From NCBI RefSeq assembly GCF_002705925.1, contig NZ_NKRE01000001.1, forward strand, positions 5,533,535 through 5,581,370: a DNA stretch of 47,836 bases, read 5' to 3'. A model generated the notes under the pieces. The model saw only the letters and a list, made by a program, of their open reading frames with translations, had not been told where the DNA came from and did no database searches. Shown here piece after piece: positions 8,465-17,000 of the stretch. The position numbers and the translations under genes are program-made. The DNA is from Mycobacterium ostraviense. GTDB lineage: Bacteria > Actinomycetota > Actinomycetes > Mycobacteriales > Mycobacteriaceae. Each line of letters opens with the position of its first letter. The stretch's first letter is position 1.

Positions 8465-10069
8465 GTGACGCAGATTCCCTCCAAGCTGCTGGTCAACGGC
8501 CGGATCTATAGCCCGACCCACCCCGACGCCACCGCCATGGTGGTGCGCGGCGACATCGTCGCATGGCTGGGCAGCGACGATGTCGCGCGCGACCAGTTCC
8601 CGGACGTCGAAGTTCAGGACCTCGACGGCGCATTCGTCGCGCCCGGATTCGTGGACAGCCACATCCATTTGAGCGCGACCGGTCTGACGCTCAGCGGACT
8701 GGACTTGCGTTCCGCGACCTCACACGCGCAATGCCTGCGCATGGTTGGCGACTACGCCGCGGCGCACCCCGGCCGGCCGGTCTGGGGACACGGCTGGGAC
8801 GAGTCGGCCTGGCCCGAAAAAACCGCGCCCAGCACCGTGGACCTGGACGCCGTGCTCAACGGTAGGCCCGCCTACCTGGCCAGGGTGGACGTGCATTCGG
8901 CGCTGGCCTCGTCGGCGCTGCGGCGGCTGGTCCCCGAACTACCGGCCGCCGCGGGTTTCCGCGCACAGCAGCCGTTGACCGGCGACGCTCACCACCTGGT
9001 CCGGGCTGCGGCCCGCGACATGCTGACCGACGCGCAACTGGCCGAAGCCCGGGCCGCGGCGCTGCAGGCCCTGGCCGCGTCCGGCGTCGTCGCCGTGCAC
9101 GAGTGCGCCGGCCCGCAAATCGGCGGGCTCGACGACTGGCTGGCGCTGCGGTCTCTCCAGCACGGCGTCGAAGTGATCGGTTACTGGGGTGAGGCAGTGA
9201 CCACACCGGCCCAGGCCCGGGGGTTGATCGAGCAGACCGGAGCCCACGGGTTGGCCGGTGACCTTTTCGTCGACGGCGCACTCGGGTCGCGCACCGCCTG
9301 GCTGCACGAGCCGTACGCGGACGCTCCCGGCTGCACCGGAACCTGCCACCTCGACCTCGACGCCATCGAAGCGCATCTGCGGGCGTGCACCGCGGCGCAG
9401 GTGACCGCCGGTTTCCACGTCATCGGCGATGCCGCCGTGTCGGCGGTGGTCGCAGCCTTCGAACGGATCGTGCAGGACCTCGGCGCGGTCGCGGTCGCCC
9501 GGTGCGGACACCGTCTGGAGCACGTGGAGATGGTCACTGCCGATCAGGCCGCCAAGTTGGGCACCTGGGGTGTCATCGCCAGCGTGCAGCCCAATTTCGA
9601 CGCATTCTGGGGCGGTGTCGACCGGATGTATGCCCAGCGCCTGGGGCCGGATCGAGGTTGCCGGCTCAACCCGCTTGCGCTGTTAGCATCCCAAGGCGTG
9701 CCACTCGCCCTCGGTTCCGACGCGCCGGTAACCGGCTTCGACCCGTGGGCGAGCGTGGCTGCGGCGGTCAACCACCGCACCCCGGGCAGCGCCGTTTCGG
9801 CGCGGGCGGCATTCGCTGCGGCAACCCGCGGGGGCTGGCGGGCCGGCGGTGTCCGCGACGGCCTGACCGGCACCTTGGTCCCGGGCGCACCGGCCTCATA
9901 CGCCGTCTGGGACGTCGATGTTCTGGACGTCAGTGCGCCGCGCGACGCCGTTCAGCGTTGGTCTACCGACCCGCGCTCCCGGGTGCCGGCGCTACCGCGG
10001 CTGGGTCCGCAGGATGCGTTGCCGCGCTGCCGTCAAACCGTGCATCGGGGTGCGGTCATCTATGGGTAG
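8465..10069 (+). CDS. YtcJ-like metal-dependent amidohydrolase (Rv2052c-like)
   Basis: The product is 534 aa and starts at GTG. It has the amidohydrolase superfamily (amidohydrolase_3/YtcJ) layout. An N-terminal beta-sandwich leads to the metal motif D64-S-H66-I-H68. GHGWDES follows, then FVDGALGSRTAWL, FH318VIGDAA, H349RLEH353VEM and the catalytic aspartate in LGSD419AP. A C-terminal beta segment returns to the sandwich. Members hydrolyse C-N bonds in amides, formamides or cyclic imides; the substrate here is not predictable. The protein is probably cytosolic, as no signal peptide is seen. Its TAG overlaps the ATG of lnt (ATGGGTAG), so the two are translationally coupled. Confidence 0.85.
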   Translation: MTQIPSKLLVNGRIYSPTHPDATAMVVRGDIVAWLGSDDVARDQFPDVEVQDLDGAFVAPGFVDSHIHLSATGLTLSGLDLRSATSHAQCLRMVGDYAAAHPGRPVWGHGWDESAWPEKTAPSTVDLDAVLNGRPAYLARVDVHSALASSALRRLVPELPAAAGFRAQQPLTGDAHHLVRAAARDMLTDAQLAEARAAALQALAASGVVAVHECAGPQIGGLDDWLALRSLQHGVEVIGYWGEAVTTPAQARGLIEQTGAHGLAGDLFVDGALGSRTAWLHEPYADAPGCTGTCHLDLDAIEAHLRACTAAQVTAGFHVIGDAAVSAVVAAFERIVQDLGAVAVARCGHRLEHVEMVTADQAAKLGTWGVIASVQPNFDAFWGGVDRMYAQRLGPDRGCRLNPLALLASQGVPLALGSDAPVTGFDPWASVAAAVNHRTPGSAVSARAAFAAATRGGWRAGGVRDGLTGTLVPGAPASYAVWDVDVLDVSAPRDAVQRWSTDPRSRVPALPRLGPQDALPRCRQTVHRGAVIYG

Positions 10070-12038
10070 GGGATGGCCCGGCCGCAAGGCGCCGAACATC
10101 GACCGCGACGAGATCGATCCGGCGGTTGCGGCGCCCGACGCCGACATGGCCGCAGATCCCGCCGATGTGCAACCGTCCGCGCAGGACGCCGGCACCTCGA
10201 CGGTGACCACTCGGCTCAGTGCTGCCGCCCGCCGGCACCTGTCGGCGATGGGCACCGGGGCGGCGACGCGGCTACCGGGGCTGTGGGCCGCAGTCCGGCC
10301 GCGTCTGCCGCGCCTGCTGGTCTCGGTTGGGGCCGGTTTGTTGCTGTATGCCAGCTTCCCGCCGATCAACTGGTGGTGGGCGGCCATCGTCGCGGTCGCG
10401 CTGCTGACCTGGGTGCTGATGCACCGGGCAACCACGCCGGTAGGTGGGCTGGGCTACGGATTCCTGTTCGGTCTGGCGTTCTATGTGCCGTTGTTGCCGT
10501 GGATCGGCTCGCTGGTGGGACCGATGCCCTGGCTGGTGTTGGCGACGGTGTCCGCGCTGTTTCCGGGTCTTTTCGGGTTATTGGCCGTCGTGGTCCGCGG
10601 GCTGCCCGGTTGGCCGATCTGGTTTGCGGTGCTGTGGGCGGCGCAGGAGTGGCTGAAGTCGATCATGCCGTTCGGTGGTTTTCCCTGGGGGTCGGTGGCG
10701 TTCGGTCAGACCGAGGGTCCGCTGCTGCCCTTGGTCCAGCTGGGAGGTGTCGCGCTGCTGTCCGCGGGGATCGTGCTGGTGGGCTGCAGTGTGACCGCAA
10801 TCGGGCTGGAAATCGAGAAGTGGTGGCGAACCAGCGGCAAAACCGAAACGGCCGCGTCGCCGCCGGTGGTGTTGCCGGGGGTATGCATCTGCCTGGTGCT
10901 GTTCGCCGCCGTCATCGTGTGGCCGCAGGTGCGGCACGCCGGCGCGGGAGCGGGCGGCGAACCGGCAGTCACCGTCGCGGTCGTTCAGGGCAATGTGCCG
11001 CGTCTGGGTCTGGATTTCAATGCGCAGCGGCGAGCGGTCCTGGACAACCATGTGCAGGAGACACTGCGACTGGCCGAGGATGTCCGTGCGGGCAGTGCCC
11101 CGCGACCGCAATTCGTCGTCTGGCCCGAGGATTCGTCGGACATCGACCCGCTAATCAATCCCGACGCTGCCCAGCAGATCTCCCGGGCGGCGGCGGCGAT
11201 CGGCGCGCCGATCCTGGTCGGCACCGTGCTCGACGCGCCGGGTCGACCACCGCAACAGAACCCGGAATTCACCAACACGGTGATCGTCTGGAATCCGGGA
11301 ACGGGGCCCGCCGACCGCCACGACAAGGAGATCGTGCAGCCCTTCGGCGAATACTTGCCCATGCCGTGGCTGTTCCGCCATCTATCCGGCTACGCCAGCC
11401 GCGCCGGTAATTTCGTGCCCGGCACGAGTTCCGGTGTGGTGCGCATCGCGGGCGTGCCGGTCGGGGTGTCCACGTGTTGGGAGGTGATCTTCGATCGCGC
11501 CCCGCGAAAGGCCGTGCTCAACGGTGCCCAGCTGCTGACGGTGCCGAGCAACAACGCCACCTTCAACCAGACCATGAGTGAGCAGCAGCTGGCATTCGGC
11601 AAGGTGCGGGCCGTCGAGCACGACCGATACGTCGTGGTCGCCGGTACCACCGGCATCAGCGCGGTGATCGCCCCAGACGGTGCAGAGGTCGTCCGTACCG
11701 ACTTCTTCGAGCCCGCCTATCTGGACATCCAGGTGCGGCTGAAGACCAGGCTGACGCCGGCAACTCGCTGGGCTCCTTTACTGCAGTGGATTCTGGTCGG
11801 GGCGGCGGGCGCGGTCGTTTTGGTCGCGATACGGCACAATGGGTGGTTCCCGCGTCCGGGGCGTCGGTTGTTCGGGCTCCCGCGTGGAGCTGGCGAGTCC
11901 GACGGACCCCCGGACGACGGCGACGACTCGGAAGCGGCGCTCCGGAACGAATCCGGGGGGGGCCTGCAGACCGCGCAAGACACTCCGCCCGACGCGGGCG
12001 GCCACCACGAGTTCGGGCGACCTGAAGGAGCTACATGA
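10062..12038 (+). CDS. lnt: Apolipoprotein N-acyltransferase
   Basis: The product is 658 aa from the ATG at 10062, which overlaps the previous stop. About 80 soluble residues precede 6-7 membrane helices (from GAGLLLYASFPPINWWW to LPGVCICLVLFAAVIVW). A periplasmic nitrilase domain (about 305-580) carries the triad E356 (VVWPEDSSD), K422 (RHDKEIVQPFGEYLP) and C472 (GVSTCWEVIFD). A last helix (LLQWILVGAAGAVVLVAI) and an acidic tail follow. Lnt N-acylates the lipid-modified cysteine of lipoproteins such as LppI at the outer face of the membrane. In M. tuberculosis this domain is fused to Ppm1; here a TGA ends it and ppm1 starts in ATGA overlap. Confidence 0.93.
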   Translation: MGRGWPGRKAPNIDRDEIDPAVAAPDADMAADPADVQPSAQDAGTSTVTTRLSAAARRHLSAMGTGAATRLPGLWAAVRPRLPRLLVSVGAGLLLYASFPPINWWWAAIVAVALLTWVLMHRATTPVGGLGYGFLFGLAFYVPLLPWIGSLVGPMPWLVLATVSALFPGLFGLLAVVVRGLPGWPIWFAVLWAAQEWLKSIMPFGGFPWGSVAFGQTEGPLLPLVQLGGVALLSAGIVLVGCSVTAIGLEIEKWWRTSGKTETAASPPVVLPGVCICLVLFAAVIVWPQVRHAGAGAGGEPAVTVAVVQGNVPRLGLDFNAQRRAVLDNHVQETLRLAEDVRAGSAPRPQFVVWPEDSSDIDPLINPDAAQQISRAAAAIGAPILVGTVLDAPGRPPQQNPEFTNTVIVWNPGTGPADRHDKEIVQPFGEYLPMPWLFRHLSGYASRAGNFVPGTSSGVVRIAGVPVGVSTCWEVIFDRAPRKAVLNGAQLLTVPSNNATFNQTMSEQQLAFGKVRAVEHDRYVVVAGTTGISAVIAPDGAEVVRTDFFEPAYLDIQVRLKTRLTPATRWAPLLQWILVGAAGAVVLVAIRHNGWFPRPGRRLFGLPRGAGESDGPPDDGDDSEAALRNESGGGLQTAQDTPPDAGGHHEFGRPEGAT

Positions 12039-12841
12039 CCAGCGGCCAACCTGGGGCCGAGGTGCCGGGCAATCGTCTCGGCCAGCGTGTCTTGGTGATC
12101 ATTCCGACGTACAACGAGCGGGAGAACCTGCCGCTGATTCATCGGCGGGTGAAGGACGCCTGCCCCGACGTGCACGTGCTGATCATCGACGACAACAGCC
12201 CCGACGGCACCGGTCAGCTCGCCGACGAACTGGCCCAGGCCGACCCGGGCTGCACCCATGTCTTGCATCGCACCGTCAAGAACGGACTGGGGGCGGCCTA
12301 CCTGGAGGGATTCGCCTGGGGCCTCAGCCGCGAATACGCGGTGCTTGTCGAGATGGACGCCGACGGCAGCCACGCGCCCGAACAGCTGCACCGCCTGCTG
12401 GACGCCGTCGGCGCCGGGGCCGATCTGGCCATTGGGTCACGCTATGTGCCCGGCGGAACGGTGCGTAACTGGCCGTGGCGGCGCCTGGCGCTGTCCAAGA
12501 CGGCCAACACCTATTCGCGGCTCGCATTGGGTGTCGGGGTCCATGACATCACCGCCGGCTATCGCGCTTACCGCCGCGAAGTACTCGAGACGATCGATCT
12601 CGACAGCGTCGACTCCAAGGGCTATTGCTTCCAGATAGAAATGACCTGGCGCACCGTGAACAGTGGGTTCGTCGTCGTCGAAGTTCCGATCACCTTCACC
12701 GAACGCGAGATCGGCGTGTCAAAGATGAGCGGATCCAACATTCGCGAGGCGCTGTTCAAAGTCACCCGATGGGGTGTCGAGGGCAGACGTGACCGCAGTC
12801 GAGCAGCCCACGCTCGCGACCGCTCTCAACCGGCCGGATAG
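12035..12841 (+). CDS. ppm1: Polyprenol monophosphomannose synthase
   Basis: The product is 268 aa and is a family 2 glycosyltransferase. The motifs are VIIPTYNERENL, VLIIDDNSPDGT, the DAD of VEMDADGSH and the acceptor-loop GSRYVPGG. It transfers mannose from GDP-mannose to polyprenyl phosphate on the cytoplasmic side, giving the mannose donor for lipomannan, lipoarabinomannan and protein mannosylation. There is no membrane helix, in line with anchoring by the adjacent Lnt. The start overlaps the lnt stop by 4 nt (ATGA), with GGAG about 8 nt upstream. A basic tail (RWGVEGRRDRSRAAHARDR) ends the protein. Confidence 0.95.
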   Translation: MTSGQPGAEVPGNRLGQRVLVIIPTYNERENLPLIHRRVKDACPDVHVLIIDDNSPDGTGQLADELAQADPGCTHVLHRTVKNGLGAAYLEGFAWGLSREYAVLVEMDADGSHAPEQLHRLLDAVGAGADLAIGSRYVPGGTVRNWPWRRLALSKTANTYSRLALGVGVHDITAGYRAYRREVLETIDLDSVDSKGYCFQIEMTWRTVNSGFVVVEVPITFTEREIGVSKMSGSNIREALFKVTRWGVEGRRDRSRAAHARDRSQPAG

Positions 12842-12849
12842 CGTCCGGA

Positions 12850-13185
12850 TCAGCCGCGCCGACGCGACCGGATGATCTCAAGGCGCTCCTTGAGCAGCTC
12901 TTCGAGCTCTTCGACGGAGCGACGCTCCAGCAGCATGTCCCAGTGCGTGCGCGGAGGCTTGACTTTCTTCGGTTCGGGCAGGTCGCCCTCGATCAGGGTG
13001 CCCTCCATGCCGTTACGGCACAGCCACGTGCCGGGGATCTCGGCGTCGTCGGCGAACGGGACCTCGAACTCCTCGCCGTTCTCGGTGCGGTACCGCGCGA
13101 TCTGACGTGGTGCCAGGTCGTGGTTGCGGTCGGTCTCGTAGCTCACGGCTCCCAGACGACTGCCTCTCAAGACACGATCAGCCAT
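12850..13185 (-). CDS. rbpA: RNA polymerase-binding protein RbpA
   Basis: The product is 111 aa from an ATG preceded by a strong ribosome-binding site (AGAGGAG). It contains the N-terminal tail MADRVLRGSRLGAVSYETD, a core with WLCRNGMEGTLIEGD, a basic linker (PEPKKVKPPRTHWDML) and the C-terminal sigma-interacting helix ERRSVEELEELLKERLEII. RbpA binds sigma-A-containing RNA polymerase and stabilises the open complex; it is essential in M. tuberculosis. It is convergent with ppm1 (8 bp between stops), with its own promoter presumed in the 179 bp facing the next gene. Confidence 0.97.
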   Translation of the reverse strand: MADRVLRGSRLGAVSYETDRNHDLAPRQIARYRTENGEEFEVPFADDAEIPGTWLCRNGMEGTLIEGDLPEPKKVKPPRTHWDMLLERRSVEELEELLKERLEIIRSRRRG

Positions 13186-13350
13186 CGACGCTAACTCCTC
13201 TGGACTCGTTGAGCTGGTTGGCTCCGGATGGTGATTCTCTCCGCTTTAGCGAACGCCGCAGCCGGCTGCGTAGTTCCCGGGCTAGTGCACAGCACGCGAC
13301 GCGACCATCCGCGACCATCAATGATACCGGGATCAGGGGCCCGAGCGGAC

Positions 13351-13356
13351 TAAAGT
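13351..13356 (+). promoter_or_regulatory. Candidate -10 hexamer
   Basis: TAAAGT lies 8 nt before the GTG at 13365, which fits a leaderless or near-leaderless message. The same octamer TAAAGTCG recurs at 13760 upstream of a small ORF. Confidence 0.35.
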
Positions 13357-13364
13357 CGGCAGGC

Positions 13365-13736
13365 GTGCGCCCGGCCCGACGTCAACGTGCCCGTCCCCAG
13401 CCATGCCGCTGGTGTGGACGTGACGTGACCGATGCCGGAATGGGCCGCCGCCGCCAATACTGCCGGCAGTCGTGCCGGCAGCGGGCCTATGAGCAGCGAG
13501 CCATGATGACCCGGGGTGATGCCGGGGCCGCGGTGACCCTGCCCGCCGACGCGGTGGTGTTGACGGCCGACGAGGCGGCCGATCTGTCGGACCGGATCTA
13601 CCAGATGCGATGTGCGGCCGAAGACGTCGCCACCGCACTCGACGAAGGAGCCGGCGCGCCCGAATTGCGTGAGCTGTGCGGCGAGCTGCTCCGAGCGGCC
13701 AGGGCCGCCGACGGCTGGCGCAGGGTGGGTGTCTAG
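13365..13736 (+). CDS. Small Cys-containing conserved protein (Rv2049c-like region)
   Basis: The product is 123 aa from the GTG at 13365. An N-terminal basic segment holds a zinc-ribbon-like cysteine set (CRWCGRDVTDAG, then RRQYCRQSCRQRAYEQR). A longer alpha-helical part (LTADEAADLSDRIYQMRCAAEDVATAL, ELRELCGELLRAARAADGW) follows. The cysteine cluster next to arginines suggests metal and nucleic-acid binding. Position between rbpA and pks12 matches Rv2049c, which I recall as annotated shorter (73 aa); a start inside this frame near MMTRGDAG would give that size and lose the zinc ribbon. Confidence 0.7.
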   Translation: MRPARRQRARPQPCRWCGRDVTDAGMGRRRQYCRQSCRQRAYEQRAMMTRGDAGAAVTLPADAVVLTADEAADLSDRIYQMRCAAEDVATALDEGAGAPELRELCGELLRAARAADGWRRVGV

Positions 13737-13759
13737 CCGTTAGGCACTGGCGAACCGGG

Positions 13760-13765
13760 TAAAGT
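13760..13765 (+). promoter_or_regulatory. Candidate -10 hexamer for a leaderless small ORF
   Basis: TAAAGT ends 6 nt before the ATG at 13772, so transcription would begin on the A of that codon. No convincing -35 is seen. Confidence 0.35.
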
Positions 13766-13771
13766 CGCGCC

Positions 13772-13885
13772 ATGGACGGCGGGCTCGGTGTACCCAGGTA
13801 TGCAAGCGGCCGCGGTTGCTCGCCCACAAGGGCTTCCAGGGCACCCGGCCCGCCCGCACATACCTGGGAGTATCGGACGTTTTGA
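13772..13885 (+). CDS. Possible leaderless small ORF upstream of pks12
   Basis: This is a 37-codon frame (MDGGLGVPRYASGRGCSPTR..., ending EYRTF) whose ATG is exactly placed for leaderless translation from the hexamer at 13760. It has no recognisable domain. It contains the stem-loop arms at 13793-13802 and 13859-13868. It could be a translated leader affecting pks12, or a chance frame. Confidence 0.3.
   Translation: MDGGLGVPRYASGRGCSPTRASRAPGPPAHTWEYRTF
13793..13868. repeat. Inverted repeat in the pks12 leader
   Basis: CCCAGGTATG (13793-13802) and CATACCTGGG (13859-13868) are perfect 10-bp complements separated by 56 nt. It lies between the 13365 gene and pks12, inside a 340-bp stretch without an established gene. 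Confidence 0.6.
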
Positions 13886-14047
13886 AATCCTGCCACAGTT
13901 GGCGATACTCACCAGCGACATTCTTCGGTCGGAACGCAGCACGACGCCGGTCGAAAAAGCGACGCTGGTCGGCGAAACGGCGAGGCCGATTCGTGCAACA
14001 ACTTCCGTGATTCGGCGAAAGGCCGCACCCGGTCGGCGACGACCAGG

Positions 14048-14074
14048 GGTTAGGCGAGGGTTAGGCGAGGTTAG
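14048..14074 (+). repeat. Short tandem repeat overlapping the pks12 ribosome-binding region
   Basis: The unit GGTTAGGCGAG occurs twice in tandem and a third partial copy (GTTAG) follows directly, ending at the start codon. The second copy supplies the purine-rich GCGAGG that can serve as Shine-Dalgarno for the start at 14077. Confidence 0.6.
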
Positions 14075-14076
14075 TG

Positions 14077-17000
14077 ATGGTTGATCAACTCCAGCATGCA
14101 ACCGAAGCATTGCGGAAAGCGCTGGTTCAGGTTGAACGCCTGAAGCGGACCAACCGCGCGCTGCTGGAGCGGTCGAGCGAGCCGATCGCGATCGTCGGGA
14201 TGTCGTGCCGCTTCCCCGGCGGGGTCGACACTCCGGAGGCCCTGTGGCGGATGGTCGCCGACGGCCGCGACGTGATGTCCGAGTTCCCCACCGACCGCGG
14301 CTGGGACCTGGCCGGCCTGTTCGACCCGGATCCCGACACACCCCACAAGTCGTATGCGAGCATCGGCGGCTTCGTCGACGGTGTCGCCGACTTCGATCCC
14401 GCGTTCTTCGGCATTGCCCCCAGCGAGGCCCTGGCGATGGACCCGCAGCATCGGATGCTGCTGGAGCTGTCGTGGGAGGCGCTGGAGCGAGCCGGGATCG
14501 ATCCCACGCGATTACGCGGCAGCGCCACCGGCGTCTTCGCCGGGCTCATCGTTCAGGGCTACGGCATGTTCGCCGAGGAGATCGAGGGCTACCGGCTGAC
14601 TGGTATGACCTCCAGCGTCGCCTCCGGCCGGGTGTCGTACGTGCTGGGGTTGGAGGGCCCGGCGGTGTCGGTAGATACGGCGTGTTCGTCGTCGTTGGTG
14701 GCATTGCATATGGCGGTGCAGTCGCTGCGTTCGGGGGAGTGTGACCTGGCGCTGGCCGGCGGCGCCACCGTCAACGCCACCCCGACGGTCTTCGTGGAAT
14801 TCAGCCGGCACCGGGGGCTGGCGCCGGACGGGCGCTGCAAGGCCTACGCGGGCGCGGCCGACGGGGTCGGCTGGTCCGAGGGCGGGGCCATGTTGGTGGT
14901 GGAGCGGCTCTCGGATGCGCGGCGGTTGGGGCATCCGGTGTTGGCGGTGGTCCGGGGTTCGGCGGTCAATCAGGATGGGGCCTCGAATGGGTTGACCGCG
15001 CCCAATGGTCCGTCGCAGCAGCGGGTGGTGCGGGCGGCGTTGGCTAATGCGGGGTTGAGCGCGGCGGATGTGGATGTGGTCGAGGGTCATGGGACCGGGA
15101 CCACGTTGGGTGATCCGATTGAGGCGCAGGCGTTGTTGGCCACCTATGGGCAGCGGCGTAGCGAGCCGCTCTGGTTGGGGTCGGTGAAGTCGAATATGGG
15201 CCATACCCAGGCGGCGGCGGGGGTGGCCGGGGTGATCAAGATGGTGTTGGCGATGCGCCATGAGTTGTTGCCGGCGACGTTGCATGTCGATGAGCCCAGC
15301 CCGCATGTGGATTGGTCGGCGGGGGCGGTGTCGTTGTTGACCCAGCCGCGGCCCTGGCCGGCCGATGAGCGGGTGAGACGGGCGGGGGTGTCGTCGTTTG
15401 GGATCAGTGGCACCAATGCGCATGTGATTGTCGAGGCGGTCCCGGCTGAGCAGTCCGGGGAGGTCGGGCCGGCCCCGGCGGTGGTGCCGTGGGTGGTGTC
15501 GGCGAAGTCGGATGCGGCGTTGCGGGCGCAGGCGGTGCGGTTGGCCGGGTATCTGCGGGCCCATGACGAGTTGGATGTCGCCGATGTGGGGTGGTCGTTG
15601 GCGGGGCGTTCGATGTTTGAGCATCGGGCGGTGGTGGTCGGTGGGGATCGGGACCGGTTGCTGGCTGGGTTGGACGAGTTGGCCGGCGATGCGGTCGGGT
15701 CGGTGGTTCGCGGTACCGCGGCGGCGGCGGGCAAGACGGTGTTCGTCTTCCCCGGCCAAGGCTCCCAATGGGTCGGCATGGGCGTCGAATTGCTTGACAC
15801 CGCATCGGTATTCGCACAGCAGATTGAGGCGTGTGCCGAGGCGTTCGCTGAATTCGTCGACTGGTCGCTGACCGACGTGCTGCGCGGCGCTCCGGGTGCC
15901 CCCGGCCTCGACCGGGTGGACGTGGTGCAGCCGGTGCTGTTTGCGGTGATGGTGTCGCTCGCCGAGTTGTGGAAGTCGATCGGCGTGCGGCCGGACGCCG
16001 TCATCGGTCATTCCCAGGGCGAGATCGCCGCCGCGTACGTTGCCGGTGCGCTGTCGCTGCGCGACGCCGCCAAGGTGGTGACACTGCGCAGCAGATTGCT
16101 GACCGGGCTCGCCGGTCCGGGCGGCATGGTATCGCTGGCGTGCGGCGCCGAACAGGCGCAGGAGTTGTTGGCGCCCTTCGGAACTCGGATCAGCATCGCC
16201 GCGGTCAACGGCCGTTCGGCCGTCGTGGTGTCGGGTGAGGTGGCCGCGCTGGAGGAGCTGATCCAGGTTTGCGCGGACCGTGAGCTGCGCACCCGCCGGA
16301 TCGAGGTGGACTATGCCTCGCATTCGGCAGAGGTCGAAGCCATTCGGGACCAGCTCACCGGCGCCCTCGCGGGTATCGAGCCGCGTTCCTCACGCACCGT
16401 CTTCTTCTCTTCGGTGACCGGAAACCGTTTGGACACAGCAGGTTTGGACGCCGACTACTGGTACCGCAACATCCGCCAGACCGTGCAGTTCGACCAGGCG
16501 GTGCGCAGCGCATGCGAACACGGCTACCGCACGTTCATCGAGTCCAGCCCCCACCCCGCGCTGATCGCCGGCATCGAGGACACCGCCAACCACTGCACGG
16601 CTGACTCCGAACCCGTCGTCGTCCCCACCCTTGGCCGCGAGGACGGCGGGCTCGAGAGGTTCGTGTTGTCGGCCGCCGCCGCCTTCGTCGCGGGTGTGCA
16701 GGTGGATTGGCGTGCCGTACTTGACGGGGCCGGGTTCGTCGAGCTGCCGACGTATGCCTTTGACAAGCGCCGGTTTTGGCTCTCCGGCGAGGGCATGGGC
16801 GCCGACGCATCCGGTTTGGGATTAACGGCGGGTCAACACGCATTGCTGGGCGCGGTGGTGGAATTGCCGGCATCGGGTGGCGTCGTATTGACGGGCCGGT
16901 TGTCCGTCAGCTCCCAGGCCTGGTTGGCCGATCACGCCGTCTCCGGCGTCGTGGTGTTCCCGGGCACCGGTTTCGTCGAATTGGCGATCCGAGCCGGCGA

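Noticed and set aside
14512..16323. Long minus-strand open frames inside pks12 (also 20878-22463 and 23827-26307)
   Set aside because: These are antisense shadows of high-GC coding DNA. Their translations are Arg/His/Pro-rich without any domain, and they mirror each other only because the two modules are similar.
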